This document shows positions 6,980 to 16,206 of a stretch of 64,000 nt of DNA, one piece after another. The first letter of the stretch is position 1, and each line of letters starts with the position of its first letter. Below the pieces are notes generated by a model. The model ran no database searches. It was not told the DNA's origin and saw only the letters and a program-made list of their open reading frames with translations. The stretch spans positions 1 through 64,000 of the forward strand of contig DASXAA010000064.1 in assembly GCA_036407035.1 (NCBI GenBank), written 5' to 3'. The translations under genes and the position numbers were made by a program. The stretch is from JACVRW01 sp036407035. GTDB lineage: Bacteria; Actinomycetota; Thermoleophilia; Solirubrobacterales; Thermoleophilaceae.

Positions 6980-9120
6980 GTCCGCATCGCCCGCCAGAGC
7001 CGGTCCTCGGTGAACGGCGGGTCCACGCCGTGGCCGAGCGCATCGGCCACGGCGTTCGCCACCGCCGGCGGCGTGCCGATCGCGCCGCCCTCGCCGATCC
7101 CCTTGGCGCCGAGCGGGTTGAGCGGCGACGCCGACTCCACGAACGCCGTCTCGATCGGCGGCAGCTCGGCGGCGGTCAGCAGGCTGTAGTCGGCGAAGTT
7201 GGCCGCGGTCGGCTGGCCCTCGTCGTCGAAGGTGGCCGCCTCCGAGAGGCACTCGCCCAGCCCCTGGGCGACCCCGCCCAGCACCTGTCCCTCCGCCAGC
7301 AGCGGGTTGATGATCGTCCCGGCGTCGTCCACCGCGGCGAGCCGCAGCACCCGCATCCGCCCGGCGGCGCGCTCGATCTCCACCACGGCCGCGTAGGCGC
7401 CAGATGCGAACACGAGGTCGGAGTCGAAGCGCGCCTCCGCCCCGATGCCGGGCTCCGCCTCGGCCAACTCGGCCAGCGTGAGGCGGCGGCCGTCCGCGGC
7501 CACGAGGGCGCCGCCGTCCCACGACACCTCGGCGCCCAGCACGCGCGCCGCCGCGGCGAGGCACGCCTCGCGCAGCCGGTCCGAGGCCTCGGCCACGGCC
7601 GCGCCGCCGACCGCCACCGAGCGGCTGCCGAACGTCCCGATCCCGGGCGGGACGACGGCCGAGTCGCCGAACTCGAACGCCACGTCGGCGATCTCGAGCC
7701 CGAGCCGGTCCGCCGCCACCTGCGCGAACGTGGTGTCGTGGCCCTGGCCGTGCGGCGACGTGCTGCCGCGCACCAGCACGCGGCCTCCCGGCTGCAGCGC
7801 GGCCACGGCGCTCTCGAAGCGGCCGCCGGCCCGCTCGACGTACAGCCCGACGCCCGTCCCCACCGCGCGCTCGCCGTCGTCCGAGCGCTCCGGCCGCACG
7901 AGCTCCAGCGCGCGGTCGAGGCAGCGCGCGAAGTCGCCCGAGTCGTAGGTGAAGCCGAGCGGCGTGGTGTGCGGGAACTCCGCGATCAGGTTGCGCCGGC
8001 GCAGCTCGACCGGGTCGATCCCGAGCTCGCGCGCGGCGTCGTCCACCGCGCGCTCCATGAAGTACGCGGCCTCGGGGCGCCCGGCGCCGCGGTACGGGCC
8101 GGTGGGCACGCGATTGGTGCGCCTGCCGACGACCTCGACCTCGGCCGCATCGAGCCGGTAGCACCCGCACATCAGCATGCCGGCGGTGTGCGGCGGTACC
8201 GCCGTCGCCTGGAGCAGGTAGGCGCCGACATCCGCTCGGATGCGCGCCCGCACCGCGAGCATGCGGCCGTCGCCGTCGAAGGCGAGCTCGACGTCCGCCT
8301 CCATGCCGCGCCCCTGATAGGCGGCGAGGAAGTTCTCGAGCCGGTCCTCGGCCCACTTCACGGGCCGCCCGAGCTCGATCGCGGCGGCCGCCACGGCCAC
8401 CGCCTCCGCCGGCGCGCCGCCCTTGCTGCCGAAGGCGCCGCCCACCTGCGGGACGATCACGCGGATCGACTCCGGCGGGCGGTCGAGCGAGTGCGCGAGG
8501 TGGGCGACCGCGCGGTGGCTGTCCTGGGTCGAGCACCAGACCGTGAGCAGGCCGTCCTCCTCCGACGCGATCGCGCCGCGCGGCTCCATCGGCGCCGCCA
8601 CCAGCCGCGGCATCGCGTAGGTGCCGCGCACCACGTGCGCCGCGGAGGCGAACGCCCGCTCCACGTCGCCGCCGGAGCGCCTGAACTCGACCAGGTCGAC
8701 GCCCGGCGCGCGCGCGTCGACCACCGGCTCGAGCGGCTCGTAGTCCACCTCCACGAGCTCCGCGGCGTCCTCGGCGAGCGGGCGCGACTCCGCGATCAGG
8801 GCCGCCACCGGCTGGCCCGCGTAGCGCACCTCGCCGTCGGCAAGGATCGGGTGCGGCTCGTCGGCGGCGGTCACGCCGTCAGGGACCTGGAACGGCAGCG
8901 GCCGCACGCGGCCGCGGAGCGACTCGGCGGTGAGCACCGCCACCAGGCCGGGGGCATCGCCGGGCGCGACCACCGCCCCCACCCGCGCGTGCGCGAACGG
9001 GCTGCGCACGAACGTGGCGTGCGCACCGCCGGTCGGGTCGATGTCGTCGAGGTAGCGCGCCCTCCCCTCGAGCACGAGCGCGTCCTCGCGGCGGGGCAGC
9101 GCCCGGCCGACGAGGGTCAC
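6976..9120 (-). CDS. Molybdenum hydroxylase large subunit (form II CoxL-like, MCD-cofactor type)
   Basis: About 714 residues, covering the a/b-hammerhead domain and the molybdopterin-binding domains. The cofactor motif VGGAFGSKGG and the conserved catalytic Glu in GAKGIGEGG are present. The active-site loop reads PYRGAGR, the form II type. True aerobic CO dehydrogenases have AYRCSFR, so CO oxidation is unlikely and hydroxylation of an aromatic or N-heterocyclic ring or an aldehyde is more likely. I chose GTG 9120 because GAGGGA lies 9 bases upstream. TTG 9129 is in frame but too close to that site. The nearby DHPONH-like hydrolases mirror the ketone dehydrogenase-hydrolase pair of nicotine catabolism. 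Confidence 0.92.
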   Translation of the reverse strand: MTLVGRALPRREDALVLEGRARYLDDIDPTGGAHATFVRSPFAHARVGAVVAPGDAPGLVAVLTAESLRGRVRPLPFQVPDGVTAADEPHPILADGEVRYAGQPVAALIAESRPLAEDAAELVEVDYEPLEPVVDARAPGVDLVEFRRSGGDVERAFASAAHVVRGTYAMPRLVAAPMEPRGAIASEEDGLLTVWCSTQDSHRAVAHLAHSLDRPPESIRVIVPQVGGAFGSKGGAPAEAVAVAAAAIELGRPVKWAEDRLENFLAAYQGRGMEADVELAFDGDGRMLAVRARIRADVGAYLLQATAVPPHTAGMLMCGCYRLDAAEVEVVGRRTNRVPTGPYRGAGRPEAAYFMERAVDDAARELGIDPVELRRRNLIAEFPHTTPLGFTYDSGDFARCLDRALELVRPERSDDGERAVGTGVGLYVERAGGRFESAVAALQPGGRVLVRGSTSPHGQGHDTTFAQVAADRLGLEIADVAFEFGDSAVVPPGIGTFGSRSVAVGGAAVAEASDRLREACLAAAARVLGAEVSWDGGALVAADGRRLTLAELAEAEPGIGAEARFDSDLVFASGAYAAVVEIERAAGRMRVLRLAAVDDAGTIINPLLAEGQVLGGVAQGLGECLSEAATFDDEGQPTAANFADYSLLTAAELPPIETAFVESASPLNPLGAKGIGEGGAIGTPPAVANAVADALGHGVDPPFTEDRLWRAMRT

Positions 9121-9181
9121 GCGGGCCAATCCCTCGCCACGCGGGCGCTCCGCGCGGGCCGTTCCCCCGGCCGGTTCGCGG

Positions 9182-10240
9182 TCACGCCAGCCGTTCCCTG
9201 AGCCAGTCCGCGATCAGCGGCCTGGTCTTGTACGGCACGTTCGCGCAGCCGTGGTTGCCGTCCTCGTGCATCACGAACTCGCCGCCCGGCGCCTCGTCGG
9301 CGGCGCGCTTCGTCTGCTCCCACGGGATCAGCCGGTCGTGGCGGCCGGTGATCGCGAGGAACGGCTGCGTCAGGCGGTCGAGCACGCCGGTCAGGTCGAG
9401 CCTGCCCGCCCGCGCGCGCCCCTCCTCCTCGTCGCCCGCGAACGACTTCGCCACGAACGTCTGCCGCGTGAGCGGCGGCAGGTCGTCCCAGCACTCGCCG
9501 AAGTCGAAGGGGCCGCTCAACCCCACGACAGCCTTCAGCCGCGGCTCGAACGCGCCCGCCCGCGGCGCGTAGTACCCGCCAAGGCTCACGCCCATCGCGC
9601 CGACCCGCTCGAGGTCGAGCTCGCCGCCGCGGTCTCCCAGGTGGTCGAGCATCGCGGCCACCCCGGCCTCGTAGTCGTGCCTGATCGGCAGCTCGAACCC
9701 GCCCTCGCCCTGGCCCGGGCCGTCCAGCGACAGCGTCGCCATCCCGCGCTCGAGGAACACGTTCTCCAGCCGGAAGAACTCCTCCTTGGTCGAGTCGAGG
9801 CCGGGGATCAGCAGCACGAGCGGCGGTCGCCCGGCCCCGCCGGGGCGGCGCAGGTTGCCGATCACGCTTGCCCCGTCCAGCGGCGCCTCCACGCGCTCGG
9901 CGGAGGGGTCGAGCAGCTCGTACGCCCGGTAGTGGGCCGCGATCGCGCGCTCGGCGGCGTCGCGGGCGCGCCCCGCGTCGAGCACCCACACGAACTTGGC
10001 GAAGTGGAAGCACACCGCCGCGCGCGCCCAGGACTCGCCGGCCGTGCGCGTGCGCCCCGCCCGCTCGGCCTGCTGCGCGAGCCCCGCGTGCACCTCGGCC
10101 GTCTCGCACCAGGCGCCGAGCCACTCCTCCCACAACTCGATCCGCGCGGTGGTTACGAGGAAGTCGTTGTAGTCGACCCCCGCTTGCACGAACCGCGGCG
10201 CCCAGTGGTCAATCGCTGCCTGCACGCGCGCGTCCGGCAC
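9182..10240 (-). CDS. Second alpha/beta hydrolase of the DHPONH type
   Basis: A 352-residue paralogue of the hydrolase at 4685-5728. It has the same helical cap (about 1-120), PGLDSTKEEFF, DGPGQGEG, the elbow GVSLGGYY, an acid in GRHDRLIP and a His in DGNHGCAN. GTG 10240 lies inside the end of the FAD oxidoreductase gene (32-base overlap). It stands just upstream of the Mo-hydroxylase genes, so two related hydrolases flank that enzyme. They may act on two successive intermediates or on two related substrates (inference). Confidence 0.85.
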   Translation of the reverse strand: MPDARVQAAIDHWAPRFVQAGVDYNDFLVTTARIELWEEWLGAWCETAEVHAGLAQQAERAGRTRTAGESWARAAVCFHFAKFVWVLDAGRARDAAERAIAAHYRAYELLDPSAERVEAPLDGASVIGNLRRPGGAGRPPLVLLIPGLDSTKEEFFRLENVFLERGMATLSLDGPGQGEGGFELPIRHDYEAGVAAMLDHLGDRGGELDLERVGAMGVSLGGYYAPRAGAFEPRLKAVVGLSGPFDFGECWDDLPPLTRQTFVAKSFAGDEEEGRARAGRLDLTGVLDRLTQPFLAITGRHDRLIPWEQTKRAADEAPGGEFVMHEDGNHGCANVPYKTRPLIADWLRERLA

Positions 10241-11807
10241 TCGCCATCACCTCCTCCGGGTCGCGTCCGAGGTCCGTGAGCACCACCGTCGCCGCGTTGC
10301 GGCCCGGCGCGCCCGTGATCGAGCCTCCCGGGTGGGTCGTGCCGCCCGTCTGGTAGAGGCCGGGGATCGGCGTGCGGTGGTCCGCCCACCCGGGCACGGG
10401 TCGCAGGCGGCCGCTGAACGGCAGGCTGCGGTCGCCGCCGTGGAACGCGCCGTGGACCATGTGCTCGTTCGAGCGCTCGATGTCCGCGGGGCTCTTGATC
10501 AGAGAGGCCACGATCGCGTCGTCGGTGAGGTTCGGCGCGAACCGCCGCAGGTGCTCGAGCTGCCGCGCGGCGACCGTAGGCTTGTGCGTCTCCCAGGTCT
10601 CGCCCTCAGGGACCTCCCACGCCTGCGGGCTCAGCAGCTTGACCGTATGGTGCCCCTCCGGCGCCCGCGACGGGTCGGCCAGGGTCGGCGTCGCCACCAG
10701 CAGCCACGGCACGTCCTCGACCGGGCGGCCGTCCTTGACGTCGCGGCCGCAGCGGATCACGTCCTCCGCCCACGCCGCCGTGCCCGCCGACACCGCGCTG
10801 CGCGGCCCGGACGGCGTCTCGAACGCCGGGGCCTCGGTCGTCGCGAAGTACACCGCCATGCCCGGCATGCCGATGTCGTACGTGTCCACGCCGTAGACGA
10901 ACTCCTCGCCCCACGCCTCGGCCGGCGCCATCCCGACCAGGTGCTTGACGTGGATCGTCGAGACGACCGCCGAGCGCGCCGGGTGGCGCTCGCCGTCCTC
11001 GGTCTCGACGCCGGCGCAGCGGCCGTCCTCCAGCACCAGCCGGCTCACGCGCCGCCCGCACAGCACCGTGCCGCCGTGGTCCTCGATGAACCGGACCAGC
11101 GCGTCGGTCAGCGATCCAGAGCCGCCGAGCGGGATCGTCCAGCCGCGCCGCTGACGGCCGTAGATCAGCGAGTAGGCGAGCATGCCGGAGCCCGGCGCGT
11201 CGACCGGCACGAGCGTCTGGAACGCCATCCAGACCATGAACGCCCGCACGTGGCGGCTCTCGAACTCGCGCCGGATCACGTCCCAGGCGCTGATCGCGTT
11301 GCGGCGCAGCCAGATCCGCCCGCGCGGATGCTCGAGCAGCATCTCGTCCAGCGACGGCCCGAAGCCGAGCGGCGTGAAGCGCGCCCGCCCGAACACGCCC
11401 TTGACCTCGTCGTACTCGGCGATCAGCCGCCGGTAGGCGTCGGCGTCACGCGCCGAGAAGCGCGCGATCTCCTCGCAGGTGCGGTCGAGATCGAGCCACA
11501 TCGTCAGGTGCTCGCCGTCCGGGAAGGCCACGTGCCCGACCGGGTCCGGGTCGACGTACTCGAGCCCGTAGTCGGCCTTCAGCCCGAGCTCGTCGTTCGT
11601 CAGCAGCGGGTTGACCTGGATCAGGGTGTGGCCAGTGGAGCACGAGTCGATCAGGTAGCCGGGCATGAGCAGCTCCTCGGTCGCCGCGCCGCCGCCGGGG
11701 ATCGAGCGCGCGTCGAGCACGAGGCACTCGTATCCCGCCTTCGCCAGATAGGCCGCGGTGATCAGGCTGTTGTGGCCCGCTCCGGCCACCACTACGTCCG
11801 CGGTCAC
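10209..11807 (-). CDS. FAD-dependent oxidoreductase (phytoene desaturase/PYROXD2-like)
   Basis: A 532-residue protein. The N-terminal Rossmann motif VVAGAGHNSLITAAYLAKAG is followed by an acidic residue (VLDAR) and PGGGAAT, as in the carotenoid-desaturase/PYROXD2 group. The C-terminal FAD motif GLYQTGGTTHPGGSITGAPG supports the same family. No membrane segment is evident. GTG 11807 overlaps the amidohydrolase stop (GTGA). In this catabolic operon it is more likely a dehydrogenase or amine oxidase of a pathway intermediate than a carotenoid enzyme, but that is inference. Confidence 0.85.
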   Translation of the reverse strand: MTADVVVAGAGHNSLITAAYLAKAGYECLVLDARSIPGGGAATEELLMPGYLIDSCSTGHTLIQVNPLLTNDELGLKADYGLEYVDPDPVGHVAFPDGEHLTMWLDLDRTCEEIARFSARDADAYRRLIAEYDEVKGVFGRARFTPLGFGPSLDEMLLEHPRGRIWLRRNAISAWDVIRREFESRHVRAFMVWMAFQTLVPVDAPGSGMLAYSLIYGRQRRGWTIPLGGSGSLTDALVRFIEDHGGTVLCGRRVSRLVLEDGRCAGVETEDGERHPARSAVVSTIHVKHLVGMAPAEAWGEEFVYGVDTYDIGMPGMAVYFATTEAPAFETPSGPRSAVSAGTAAWAEDVIRCGRDVKDGRPVEDVPWLLVATPTLADPSRAPEGHHTVKLLSPQAWEVPEGETWETHKPTVAARQLEHLRRFAPNLTDDAIVASLIKSPADIERSNEHMVHGAFHGGDRSLPFSGRLRPVPGWADHRTPIPGLYQTGGTTHPGGSITGAPGRNAATVVLTDLGRDPEEVMASAGRARAGSD

Positions 11808-12787
11808 ACGATCGCCCCCTTCCTGCCCTCGAGCAGCCGCAGGGCGTTGCCCGAGAGGATCGCCTGTTCGGCGGCCGGGTCGAGCGCGCACTCGCGCACG
11901 CTCGCCGCCGGCCGCTCGTCGCCCATGTCGAACGGGTAGTCGGACCCGAGCACGACCCGCTCCGCGCCCACGTACTCGATCAGCGCCCGCAGGAGGTCGC
12001 GGTCGTGCGTGAGCGTGTCGTAGTGAAAGCGCCGCAGCGACTCGTCCGGCGATTCCGCGAGCCGCGTGCCGGCCGCCGCCACGACTCGGTGCGCGTGGCG
12101 CAGCCGGCCGCGCAGCGCGAGCAGCGCCCCGCCCGCGTGGGCGAGCACGACCTTCAGCCCGGGGTGGCGCTCGAGCACGCCGGTCATGACCATGTGCGCC
12201 GCCGTGATCGTGGTCTCGAACGGGTTACCGACGGAGTTCCACAGGTAGTGGTCGCTCAGGGCGGGTACGTCGAAGCCGCGGGTGGTCGGGTGGACGAAGA
12301 CGACCGCGCCGGTCGCCTCGGCGGCGGCCCAGAACTCCTCGAAGCGATCGTCGCCGAGGTACGCGCCGCGCACGCTGGCGGCCACCTCCACCCCGGGCAG
12401 CTCGAGGCGCCCTAGCTCGGCCGCCGCCAGCGCCGGGTCCTGGAGCGGCACGGCGCCGAGCGCGCCGACCCGCTCGGGATGCGCGCGCGCGATCTCCGCC
12501 AGCGCCTCGTTCTGGATCCGGCAGCGGCGCAGCCCCTCCTCGGGCTCGGCGTCGTAGAAGAGCAGGGGCACCCACGGGGAGAGCACGACCCGGGCGGCCT
12601 CCACCGACGCCAGGATCCCCTCGACGTCGACGAACTCGCGCACCGCCGAGCGGATCGGCCCCCCGCCCAGCTCCACGAGCTGCCCGCCGTCCTCGTCGGT
12701 GTACACGCGCGGGCGCCACTCCTCGTCCGGGGCCGCGTCGCGGGTGATCTCGGGCACGATCACGTGCGCGTGGAAGTCGACGGTCAC
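11804..12787 (-). CDS. Amidohydrolase (ACMSD/amidohydrolase-2 family)
   Basis: A 327-residue TIM-barrel metal-dependent hydrolase or decarboxylase. The HxH ligand pair is in DFHAHV at the N-terminus. Further ligands are the His in VFVHPTTRG, the His in VVLAHAGG and the Asp in GSDYPFDMG. This matches the amidohydrolase-2 family, which holds aminocarboxymuconate-semialdehyde decarboxylase and resorcylate decarboxylases, so it may decarboxylate or hydrolyse a ring-cleavage or hydroxylated aromatic intermediate. The start GTG 12787 lies 4 bases after the transporter stop. Confidence 0.88.
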   Translation of the reverse strand: MTVDFHAHVIVPEITRDAAPDEEWRPRVYTDEDGGQLVELGGGPIRSAVREFVDVEGILASVEAARVVLSPWVPLLFYDAEPEEGLRRCRIQNEALAEIARAHPERVGALGAVPLQDPALAAAELGRLELPGVEVAASVRGAYLGDDRFEEFWAAAEATGAVVFVHPTTRGFDVPALSDHYLWNSVGNPFETTITAAHMVMTGVLERHPGLKVVLAHAGGALLALRGRLRHAHRVVAAAGTRLAESPDESLRRFHYDTLTHDRDLLRALIEYVGAERVVLGSDYPFDMGDERPAASVRECALDPAAEQAILSGNALRLLEGRKGAIV

Positions 12788-12791
12788 CGGG

Positions 12792-13667
12792 CTACCCCAG
12801 CGCGATCAGCGCGATCGACCCGGCCACGACGAGCGCGGACCCGACCCAGACGTGCCTGCTCACCCGCTCGAGATGGCCGCCGACGACCACCGGGGCGAGC
12901 ACCAGCACGAGCGGCACCGAGATCAGGTTGAGCGCCAGCACGACGCCGACGGTCTCGAGGTCGAGCGCCTCCCAGCGCCCCCACGTGGCCAGCGCGACCA
13001 CCAGGCCGGCCAGCAGCTTCAGCGGCACGCCGGCGCGCGAGAAGCCGCTCTGGCCGCGCCGCATCCGCACGGACACCAGCACGCCGTAGGCGCACAGCGA
13101 CACGAGCATCCCGATCGCGACGCCGATCAGCGGCGAGTCGAGCTCGTCGAGGCCCTCGAGCGTGAACACCGGGCTGAGCGCCCACACGAAGGCGGTGCCG
13201 AACGCGAAGACCGAGTCCTGCCAGCGGAGCGCCGGCAGGTCGCCGGGCGCCGAGATGACCCACGCGCCCGCGACCATGATCGCGATCGCGACGAGCTCGA
13301 GCCCGGTCGGCACCTCGCCGAGCGTCAGCGCCGCCAGCGCGATCGCGAAGAACGGCGTGGTCGTGAGCAGCGGCGACGTGCGCGCCGCCCCGATGCGCGT
13401 CTGGCTGAAGTTGAGCAGCGTCCAGCCGCCGAAGAAGTGCAGCGCGCCGGCCAGCGCGAAGGCGATGAACGCCCACGCGGACGCGTGGTCCAGCAGGCTC
13501 AGGTCCTCCGTCGCCGCACACACCGCGAGCAGGACGACCGCTGCGACCGCCAGCTGGAAGAACGTCGACAGGTAGGGATCGTCCACCTGCCGGACGGCAC
13601 GGCCGTTGAGCGTCTGGAAGAGGCCGAACCCGATGCCGGAGGCGACCGCCCACAGTACGCCCGTCAC
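12792..13667 (-). CDS. DMT-superfamily (EamA) transporter
   Basis: A 291-residue membrane protein with about ten predicted transmembrane segments in two repeated halves, the EamA arrangement. A conserved region (SQTRIGAARTSPLLTTTPFF) precedes segment four. GTG 13667 overlaps the LivF stop (GTGA). It sits between the ABC importer and the enzymes, so it may import the substrate or export a metabolite such as an amine by-product. Direction and cargo cannot be read from the sequence. Confidence 0.88.
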   Translation of the reverse strand: MTGVLWAVASGIGFGLFQTLNGRAVRQVDDPYLSTFFQLAVAAVVLLAVCAATEDLSLLDHASAWAFIAFALAGALHFFGGWTLLNFSQTRIGAARTSPLLTTTPFFAIALAALTLGEVPTGLELVAIAIMVAGAWVISAPGDLPALRWQDSVFAFGTAFVWALSPVFTLEGLDELDSPLIGVAIGMLVSLCAYGVLVSVRMRRGQSGFSRAGVPLKLLAGLVVALATWGRWEALDLETVGVVLALNLISVPLVLVLAPVVVGGHLERVSRHVWVGSALVVAGSIALIALG

Positions 13668-14410
13668 GCCGGGGTGACCGGCCGCGGGCCCGACTGGCCG
13701 ACCGATCCCCCGAAGTAGAGCGCGGCCATCTCTGGATTATTGAGGACCGCCTCCGCCTCTCCGTTGAGCAGCACACGCCCGCTCTCCATCACGATCCCGC
13801 GCTTCGCGATCCGCAGTCCGAACCGCACGTTCTGCTCGACGAGCAGGATCGTCTTGCCCGTCTCCAACATCACGTTGATCGAGCCGAAGACGTGCTTGAG
13901 CGCCTTCGGGTCGAGACCCAGCGACGGCTCGTCCAGGAGCACCAGCTTCGGGTCGAGCATCAGCGAGCGCGCGAACTCGACCATGCGCCGCTGTCCGCCC
14001 GAGAGGTTGCCGGCGGGCTCGTGGGCCCGCTCGGCGACCACGGGGAACAGCTCCGCGACCTCGCCGTAGCGGCGGTCCACCAGCCCGCGGTCGCGGCGGA
14101 TGATGTAGGCGCCCATCAGCACGTTCTCGCGCACGGTCAGGTTCGGGAAGAGCGCGTGCGACTGCGGCACCTGGGACACGCCCATCGCCAGGATCTCCGC
14201 GGGCGAGCGGCCGCAGAGGCCCGTGCCCTCGAGCTCGATGTCGCCTACGCGCGGCCGCAGCAGCCCGCTCACGGCGCGGAGGACCGTCGACTTGCCGGCG
14301 CCGTTCGGGCCGACGATGCACGAGATCGAGCCGCGCTCGACCTCGATGTCCACGCCCTGGAGCACGTCCCCGCCGCCATAGCCCGCGATCACGCCCTTGA
14401 TCGAGAGCAT
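13664..14410 (-). CDS. livF: Branched-chain-type ABC transporter ATPase (LivF-like), cluster 1
   Basis: A 248-residue ATPase with Walker A GPNGAGKST, signature LSGGQRR and Walker B LVLLDEPSLGLDP. Its length and sequence place it in the LivF group. It forms the ATPase pair with the LivG domain of the fused protein encoded upstream (ATGA overlap). It powers the cluster 1 importer, which probably brings in the compound degraded by the downstream enzymes rather than amino acids. Confidence 0.92.
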   Translation of the reverse strand: MLSIKGVIAGYGGGDVLQGVDIEVERGSISCIVGPNGAGKSTVLRAVSGLLRPRVGDIELEGTGLCGRSPAEILAMGVSQVPQSHALFPNLTVRENVLMGAYIIRRDRGLVDRRYGEVAELFPVVAERAHEPAGNLSGGQRRMVEFARSLMLDPKLVLLDEPSLGLDPKALKHVFGSINVMLETGKTILLVEQNVRFGLRIAKRGIVMESGRVLLNGEAEAVLNNPEMAALYFGGSVGQSGPRPVTPA

Positions 14411-16206
14411 CAGACCCCCACCGGCTGCTCGAGGCGGAAGTCCTCCCCGAGGTAGGCGTCGAGCACCTTCGGGTCGCGCTGGATCTCGTCGGGCGTGCCG
14501 TGGGAGATCGTCTTGCCGCGCGCGAGCACGAGCACCGGGCTGCAGAGCCCGAGCACGAACGGCATGTTGTGCTCCACGACGAGGAAGGTCTTGCCCTGCG
14601 CGTTGAGCTCGCGGATGAGGCCGCCGATGCGCTCGATGAGAGTCGGGTTGATGCCGCCGGCGGGCTCGTCCAGCATGATCAGCTTCGGGTCGAGCATCAG
14701 CACCTGCGCCAGCTCCACCAGCTTCTGCTGCCCGTAGGAGAGCGCGCGGGCCTTCTGGTCGCGGTACTGCCGCATCCCGACGAACTCGAGCAGCTCCTCG
14801 GCGCGCGCCGCCTCCGGGCCGCTGACCGCGTCGCGCGCGAGCTGCCTCATGCTGAACGAGCGCAGCGGGGCGACGACGTTCTCGAGCACGGTCATCTCCC
14901 TGAACAGGCGCGTGATCTGGAACGTGCGCCCGACCCCGAGGTGGGCGCGCGCCCAGGGCGTCTTGCGGTCGATGCGGCGCCCGTCGAACGTCACCGTGCC
15001 GGCCTGGGGGGTCATGGTGCCGTCGACCAGGTTGAACACGGTCGTCTTGCCCGAGCCGTTCGGGCCGATCAGCGCGGTGATCGTGCCCTCCGCGACCGTG
15101 AAGGAGGCGCCGTCGACCGCGCGCAGCCCGCCGAAGCGCTTGACCAGCCCGTCGACCTCGAGCAGCGGCGGACCCGGCGGCGGCGCGACCGGCGCCACGG
15201 GCTCGGCGCGCTCCTCCAGCTCGATCCGCCCGCCGACCACGCCGGCCTTGCCGCGGGCGCGGCGGCCCTCGATCAGGTCGCCAAGGCTGGGGATCACGCC
15301 GCGCGGCAGGAACAGCACGACGAGCGCGAGCAGGCCGCCGAACACGACCAGGCGCGTGTTGCCGCCGCCGAGGTCGTTGTTCGTGAACTCGTTCAGCCAC
15401 TCGATCGCGAACGCGCCGAGCACCGGGCCCCAGAGCGTCGCCCGCCCGCCGAGCAGCAGCGAAAGCACGATCTGGACGCTCAGCAGGATGTTGAACATCC
15501 CCTGCGGGTCGATGAACGTCAGGTAGTAGCCGTACACGCCGCCCGCCATGCCCACGAACACGGCGCTCGCCGTGAACCCGAGGATCTTGTAGGCGCGCGT
15601 GTTCACGCCCACGGTCGCGGCCTTGTCCTCGTCCTCGCGGATCGCGATCAGGCCCATGCCGAGCTTCGAGCGGCGGATCCACCAGGACATCACGAGCGAC
15701 GCCGCGAGCAGCCCCATCAGCGAGTAGTAGAAGGGCCAGTTCTGGTAGTCCACGCTCCACGTCGGGATCGGCAGCGACATGCCGCCGGTCCCGTTCGTCA
15801 GGTCCTTCCAGTTCGTGGCGATGATCTGGAGCAGGAAGAGGAACGCGATCGTGAGGATCACGAACGCGTGGCCGCGCGCCCGCATCGCGACCACCCCGAG
15901 GAAGGCCGCAGCCAGGCCCGCGATCACGCCCGCGACCGGCACCCAGACGAAGGGCGAGCCGCCGACCTTCGTCGAGAACACGCCCACCGTGTAGGCGCCC
16001 AGGCCGAGGAACGCGCCCTGGCCGAGCGATACGTAGCCCGCGTAGCCCATGATGATGTTGAGCCCGACCGCGCCGACCGCGAAGACCAGCGAGAGGATGA
16101 TCAGGTTCTGGTAGTAGAGGTCGTCGGAGACGAGCGGGTAGATCGCCACGAACACGACCCCAGCCGCGATCACCCAGTTGAAGGGGTTGCGCAGCGCGCG
16201 GCTCAT
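14410..16206 (-). CDS. Fused branched-chain-type ABC permease and ATPase (LivM-LivG)
   Basis: A 598-residue single protein. Residues about 1-310 are a LivM-type permease (multiple membrane segments, motifs LGLGAYTVGVF and GRATLWGPVLGAF). A linker rich in Pro, Val and Glu follows (about 315-355). Residues about 356-598 are a LivG-type ATPase with Walker A GPNGSGKTT, a signature-like LSYGQQKLVELA and Walker B LIMLDEPAGGINP. The frame is open across the junction, and both domains look complete, so this is a real fusion and not a frameshift. Cluster 2 encodes the same functions as separate genes. Confidence 0.92.
   Translation of the reverse strand: MSRALRNPFNWVIAAGVVFVAIYPLVSDDLYYQNLIILSLVFAVGAVGLNIIMGYAGYVSLGQGAFLGLGAYTVGVFSTKVGGSPFVWVPVAGVIAGLAAAFLGVVAMRARGHAFVILTIAFLFLLQIIATNWKDLTNGTGGMSLPIPTWSVDYQNWPFYYSLMGLLAASLVMSWWIRRSKLGMGLIAIREDEDKAATVGVNTRAYKILGFTASAVFVGMAGGVYGYYLTFIDPQGMFNILLSVQIVLSLLLGGRATLWGPVLGAFAIEWLNEFTNNDLGGGNTRLVVFGGLLALVVLFLPRGVIPSLGDLIEGRRARGKAGVVGGRIELEERAEPVAPVAPPPGPPLLEVDGLVKRFGGLRAVDGASFTVAEGTITALIGPNGSGKTTVFNLVDGTMTPQAGTVTFDGRRIDRKTPWARAHLGVGRTFQITRLFREMTVLENVVAPLRSFSMRQLARDAVSGPEAARAEELLEFVGMRQYRDQKARALSYGQQKLVELAQVLMLDPKLIMLDEPAGGINPTLIERIGGLIRELNAQGKTFLVVEHNMPFVLGLCSPVLVLARGKTISHGTPDEIQRDPKVLDAYLGEDFRLEQPVGV

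Noticed and set aside
6976..9120. Aerobic carbon monoxide dehydrogenase
   Set aside because: The active-site loop is form II (PYRGAGR), not AYRCSFR, and no cox accessory genes are present.
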